A stretch of 64,000 nt of DNA from Brassica napus. Taxonomy: Eukaryota; Streptophyta; Magnoliopsida; Brassicales; Brassicaceae. The first letter of the stretch is position 1, and the number at the start of each line of letters is the position of its first letter. The stretch lies in NCBI RefSeq assembly GCF_020379485.1, contig NC_063450.1:46838681-46902680 (forward strand). Direction: 5' to 3'. Below the pieces are notes generated by a model. That model made no database searches. It saw nothing but the letters and a program-made list of their open reading frames with translations, and had not been told where the DNA came from. A program made the position numbers and the translations under genes. Positions 60,477-64,000 of the stretch are shown in pieces.

Positions 60477-60874
60477 TTAACATTAAATACATAATAATAG
60501 AGTTTTTCATTGAGCTTAACTTTTGTGTGTTTTAGTATCAAATAGAGGGTTGGTTAGTAAAAGCCAAGCTGAACTGGGCTGAGCAAAAGGATTTGATTCC
60601 TTTCTCAACTTCTTTCATCATATCAAGTTTTGGTCTCTTTTCTCTTCTTTCAATTGAAACCTTAAAAATAGTTGGGCTTTATTATTCACAAAGCAGAGAG
60701 CAACTTTAAGTACTATGGGTTTCTACATTGGCTGTTTCTCTAAATTTTAAGTAAAAGGATTTGATTCCTCTCAAAAGATATGATCTCAAGAGAACAGAAC
60801 AAGAAACAAGTAGATTATCAAGAACCGGATAAAGAGAAACAAGAGTTTATAAACTTATGCTTCTTAAGAGCAGC
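60477..60874. other. 3' flank of HSP70-17
   Basis: Convergent with the UCH-like pseudogene. No additional gene; probably 3' UTR then spacer. Confidence 0.5.
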
Positions 60875-62880
60875 TCAGGTTCTCTTAGAGATAGCTATCA
60901 CGTTGAAGTTGAGCGTGTCAGGATTCTTCTCAATAATCTTCTTGATCACTTCCGCCAAATCATGTAAATTTAATACCACACAAAGATACACATCAAACAT
61001 ATATTTCCAAGAATTGTTACACATTTCAAAAACACAAACATTGCATCTTCCAAGAATCTCTCCATGTATTGCAAAAAGATTTAAAGTACCTTCAACAGGG
61101 TAGCTAGAGAGGAAGCACCATGTGAAATTGGCCCTGCTTTCCTTCCATCTTGACCTGCATATAATTTTTTGCCAATTCGGAAGTGAGTTTGATGATTTCA
61201 GTATTCCTATTTTTTGTTGTTGATATGAGAAATTTGTTACCATCAACACAAACGAAACAGATGAAATGATTGCCCAAGTCGTCTGAATTTGTCAGTGTTG
61301 CACCGGCTGAATGAGCATCTTCTTTATGAATTTTTATTTCAAGAAGCCCCTAACCAAAACAAAAACAATTAGATTTCAGAAATATCAAATCTAAAAATAA
61401 AAGATATTAGAGACACCTAGGGGTGTGCATTTCGGTTTGAGTCCGGTTTGGATTATTTGGGTCTAAGAAATCTTGAACCAAAGTCAGCCCAAATTAGTAT
61501 GGTTTCGTTTATGTTCGGTTTAGTTCGGTTTTACTTCAGTTCGGTTTGTGTTCGGTTCGATTTTAGTTCAGTTTGGTTTGTGTTTGGTTCGGTTCGGTTT
61601 AATGTGGTTTTGTCTGTATTTTTCAGTTCAACCGAGTTAATTTTTTGTTTAATTCTAGTTCAATTACAAAAATATGATTTATAAAAACATAAACAAATCA
61701 TCATTTGATACTAAATTATTATTTCTCACATTTAAACGTAAAACCAAATATCACAATAAATATGTAGAAAATATAATTCAATAATTTTATATTATTATCT
61801 TTAAATCTAATATAAATATCATAAAATAACTTTTCCGTTTTGATGTTAATGTATGAGATTCATATTCTTTTAGTTTGTTTTTAGTTGTACTTATTCTATT
61901 CATTTAAAAGTAAAATGTATAAAATTATGTTTAGTTGTTTAGGCTAAATAGTTAAATATATTAAATCTTAATATTATTAGTATATTAATTAATCTAATTA
62001 AAAAAATACTTCAGTTTTTTGGTTTGGTTTGGTTTAAAACCAAACCAAATCAAACCATTTGGGTTGATAAAATCTTGAACCAAATGGGTTAGACATATAC
62101 TTCAGTTTGGTTTGGATTGGTTTGGGTTTGGTTGGGTCGGTTTGGTTTGGTTCGGTTCGGAATTTTTGCCCACTCCTAGAGACACCTTTGCAATGCTTTT
62201 GAAGACCTCATCCAAGATCAATCACTCATCTCAAAAAGCAACGAAAAATGGAGTTTGATAATTTAAGTATTCCTATTCTTGTTGATATGAGAATTTGTTA
62301 CCATCTACATCCACATCAGTTACACAGATGAAATGGATGTTCACGTAGTCTGATGCCTGAAGAAGAGTACCATCTTCTATTTGACTAGATATCTCAAGAA
62401 ACCTTCCACGAGACACCTCCATAGGAGTCATATTGGCTTTGAAGTGTGTTCAGTGTGAAGCCTGAAGAAGATGGGCAAAGTAAGTATTGTGCTTGTAAAT
62501 AATACACGTATTGTGCATGTATAAATATATTAAAAGGAGGTAAGAATATTACCGGTGTTTCACCAGCTGTAGCAGCTACATAATAAGCATCATCTATCTC
62601 ACTGTCGTTTCTCAAGAAACCTTCCACACTCCATAGGAATCATATTGGCAGTTGTTTGAAGAACTTATCCAAGAACTTATCCTTCAGCTAAGCAAGGAGA
62701 AAATAATTACCCTCAAGGATTTTGCATACTTTGATCTCAAGGTGAAGCACATAGAGAGAGATGTTAACAGACTTAAAAAACTTGATTTCAAAGGTAATGT
62801 TGCCAATAGCATGAAGAAGACCAATGGTTCCGCAAGCATTAACAACAGTTTGTTTCATGAAGTAATTTATCGCTATGCAC
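60875..62880 (-). pseudogene. UCH3-like ubiquitin C-terminal hydrolase, broken with repeated exon
   Basis: Minus-strand remnant of a peptidase C12 deubiquitinase. From 62880: VHSDK, a 2-bp loss that shifts the frame, then [20 protein letters not shown] with the catalytic Cys. From 62665: KFLDKFFK and NDSEIDDAYYVAATAGETP in shifted frames. From 62430: MTPMEVSRGRFLEISSQIED and VNIHFICVTDVD. From 61362: EDAHSAGATLTNSDDLGNHF and ICFVCVDG. From about 61157: GRKAGPISHGASS with the catalytic His. From 60960: VIKKIIEKNPDTLNFNVIAI, stop at 60875-60877. The middle exon appears two to three times, and a hAT-like element (61418-62178) lies between copies. The N-terminal exons are not found up to 64000. 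In Arabidopsis UCH3 sits elsewhere on chromosome 4 as I recall. Confidence 0.82.
61418..62178. mobile_element. Non-autonomous hAT-like element rich in GGTTTGGTTCGG
   Basis: 761 bp flanked by an exact 8-bp duplication GAGACACC (61410-61417 and 62179-62186). Ends TAGGGGTGTGCA and, on the opposite strand, TAGGAGTGGGCA are short inverted repeats. Both arms are built from GGTTTGGTTCGG-type words, the middle is AT-rich, and no transposase is present. It is inserted in the UCH3-like pseudogene. Confidence 0.8.
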
Positions 62881-64000
62881 CTACCAATCATTCATTAAAC
62901 CACACATAACCAGTATGAAACTACAGAAACAAGGGTTTTCATGAAGAACAAAACATTTTATGCTTGACAAAGTTTTAAATATCTAATTTGGCAAGCATAC
63001 TATTTTGTCATAATCTATCATAATTTCATTGTTTTTGTATTATGATACAAATTTATATTTTATGGAAGATTTGTTACAAATCAAATACAAAGAAAACTGA
63101 ATGAATAAAATATATTAATTAGCTATAATATTATGTGTTGGTACATATCTTAAGTTTTAAAACATAAAATGCTTACGAATATCCATATATATCTATTTAA
63201 AATAATATCAGAAAAATTGTTTTACTATTTCCAACAACTTTGTTTGAATGCAATTACCTCATATGACACTGTCCATATTTATAAAATATTAATTGAAATA
63301 CTAATTTATTTGTTAAAGTTATAAAATTAGAGTTTTGATATCAAATAATTTAAAATACAGTTGTTTTGACCTGCAGTAATACCAATTATTTATCTTCATT
63401 ATAGTTAATTCTCAAAACTCCACGATCCCTAATCTTCAATTAGAGTGAATATTATTTTAAATATTGTATGAACAGTGGTACATGATATTAGAGGTACATG
63501 CAAACAAAGGTTGAAAGGATAAAACAATAACTTTGATATCATTATAAAATGATACATGTTTGTAGAATTTTTCAAAAGTACATAAAATATATACCAAAAT
63601 ACAAATATACTTGAAATAGAATATTTGATGATTACATACAGAATAACAAATAATGCAGTTTAGTGCAAAAGTTAGACAGGATAAATGTAATAAATTTACT
63701 ATTTTAAGTTTTATAGATTAAAATTGACATTTTATGTTAATTTACCTAATATCTTTTTTTTTCAAAAAGCATACATTTAAACAAAGTTAACTCACATTAC
63801 TTATTTTGATAGTTTGTTGAATTTATAAGATCAAAATTTACAACTTTAGTTTGCCTTTTATATTTTAAAAAGAATTGTCTGGCAATAATTAAGTTAAGTT
63901 TCAGCCAAAAAAAAATTAAGTAAAGTAAATTCACCTTTGGATTCAGAAATTCAAGTTCTGTGATATGTTCAACAATAGCTTTAGCGTCCTCAATTGCTGT
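62881..64000. other. AT-rich region, with an exon-like stretch at the right edge
   Basis: Mostly AT-rich without gene support. At the extreme right, the minus strand of 63935-64000 reads an open AIEDAKAIVEHITELEF stretch followed by GTGAA, which could be a donor site; it may be an exon of a gene continuing beyond the window. I do not recognise the family. Confidence 0.35.

Noticed and set aside
62652..62909. Plus-strand ORF of 85 codons
   Set aside because: Antisense to the UCH3-like remnant, whose [13 protein letters not shown] motif is on the minus strand.

Overview
This is nuclear DNA of a Brassicaceae plant, most likely Brassica or a close relative such as Raphanus. It has GT-AG introns, long AT-rich spacers, plant protein families and Brassicaceae-type transposons. 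By my recollection of the Arabidopsis map, the intact host genes follow the order of chromosome 4 around At4g16590 to At4g16660 (ancestral block U). They are a CSLA glucomannan synthase resembling CSLA01 (+, 1-5339, first codons cut by the window edge), a C2H2 zinc-finger protein with an EAR motif (-, 9306-9908), a UMAMIT/WAT1 transporter resembling UMAMIT8 (-, 17181-18843), a matrix metalloproteinase resembling 1-MMP (-, 31247-32344), an O-fucosyltransferase-like protein (+, 52859-55276) and the ER chaperone HSP70-17 (+, 56611-60476). I joined exons by splice sites and reading phase; every multi-exon model closes in frame. Two Arabidopsis genes expected in this interval (a PGSIP-type glycosyltransferase and the DEAD-box helicase RH28) are not visible, which fits post-polyploid gene loss.

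The host genes are separated by transposable elements. From left to right: a Tourist-like MITE inside the third CSLA intron; a complete PIF/Harbinger element (11895-16351) carrying a GRF zinc-finger gene, a Myb-like ORF broken by one stop, and an intact transposase; an 8-bp-TSD hAT-like non-autonomous element (19697-20330); a foldback Tourist MITE (20957-21163); a broken F-box/LRR/FBD gene; a Helitron 3' end with a remnant of an RPA-like first exon; a minus-strand Ty1/copia element (25460-31128) with near-identical LTRs but decayed pol; a Stowaway MITE (35860-36118); a small Helitron (about 36873-37826); an RPA70-like pseudogene next to a Helitron 5' terminus; another Stowaway MITE (51610-51855); and a second hAT-like element (61418-62178) inserted in a UCH3-like pseudogene.

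The most striking structure is at 40788-51270: a Ty3/gypsy element in the tandem form LTR-internal-LTR-internal-LTR. All three LTRs are 1911 bp and over 99% identical by eye, and one TGGTT target duplication encloses the whole array. It sits between the Helitron 5' terminus and the RPA-like pseudogene. Both internal regions lack gag and stop inside reverse transcriptase. They also carry a 39-bp tandem repeat in frame within the protease region: 9 copies in the first, 5 in the second. The copy-number difference (4 x 39 = 156 bp) accounts exactly for the length difference between the internal regions.

The host genes do not form an operon-like unit. CSLA and the O-fucosyltransferase-like protein act in the secretory pathway, HSP70-17 is an ER-lumen chaperone, the MMP is a secreted or GPI-anchored protease, and the UMAMIT is a membrane transporter. 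I recognised no rRNA, tRNA or CRISPR.
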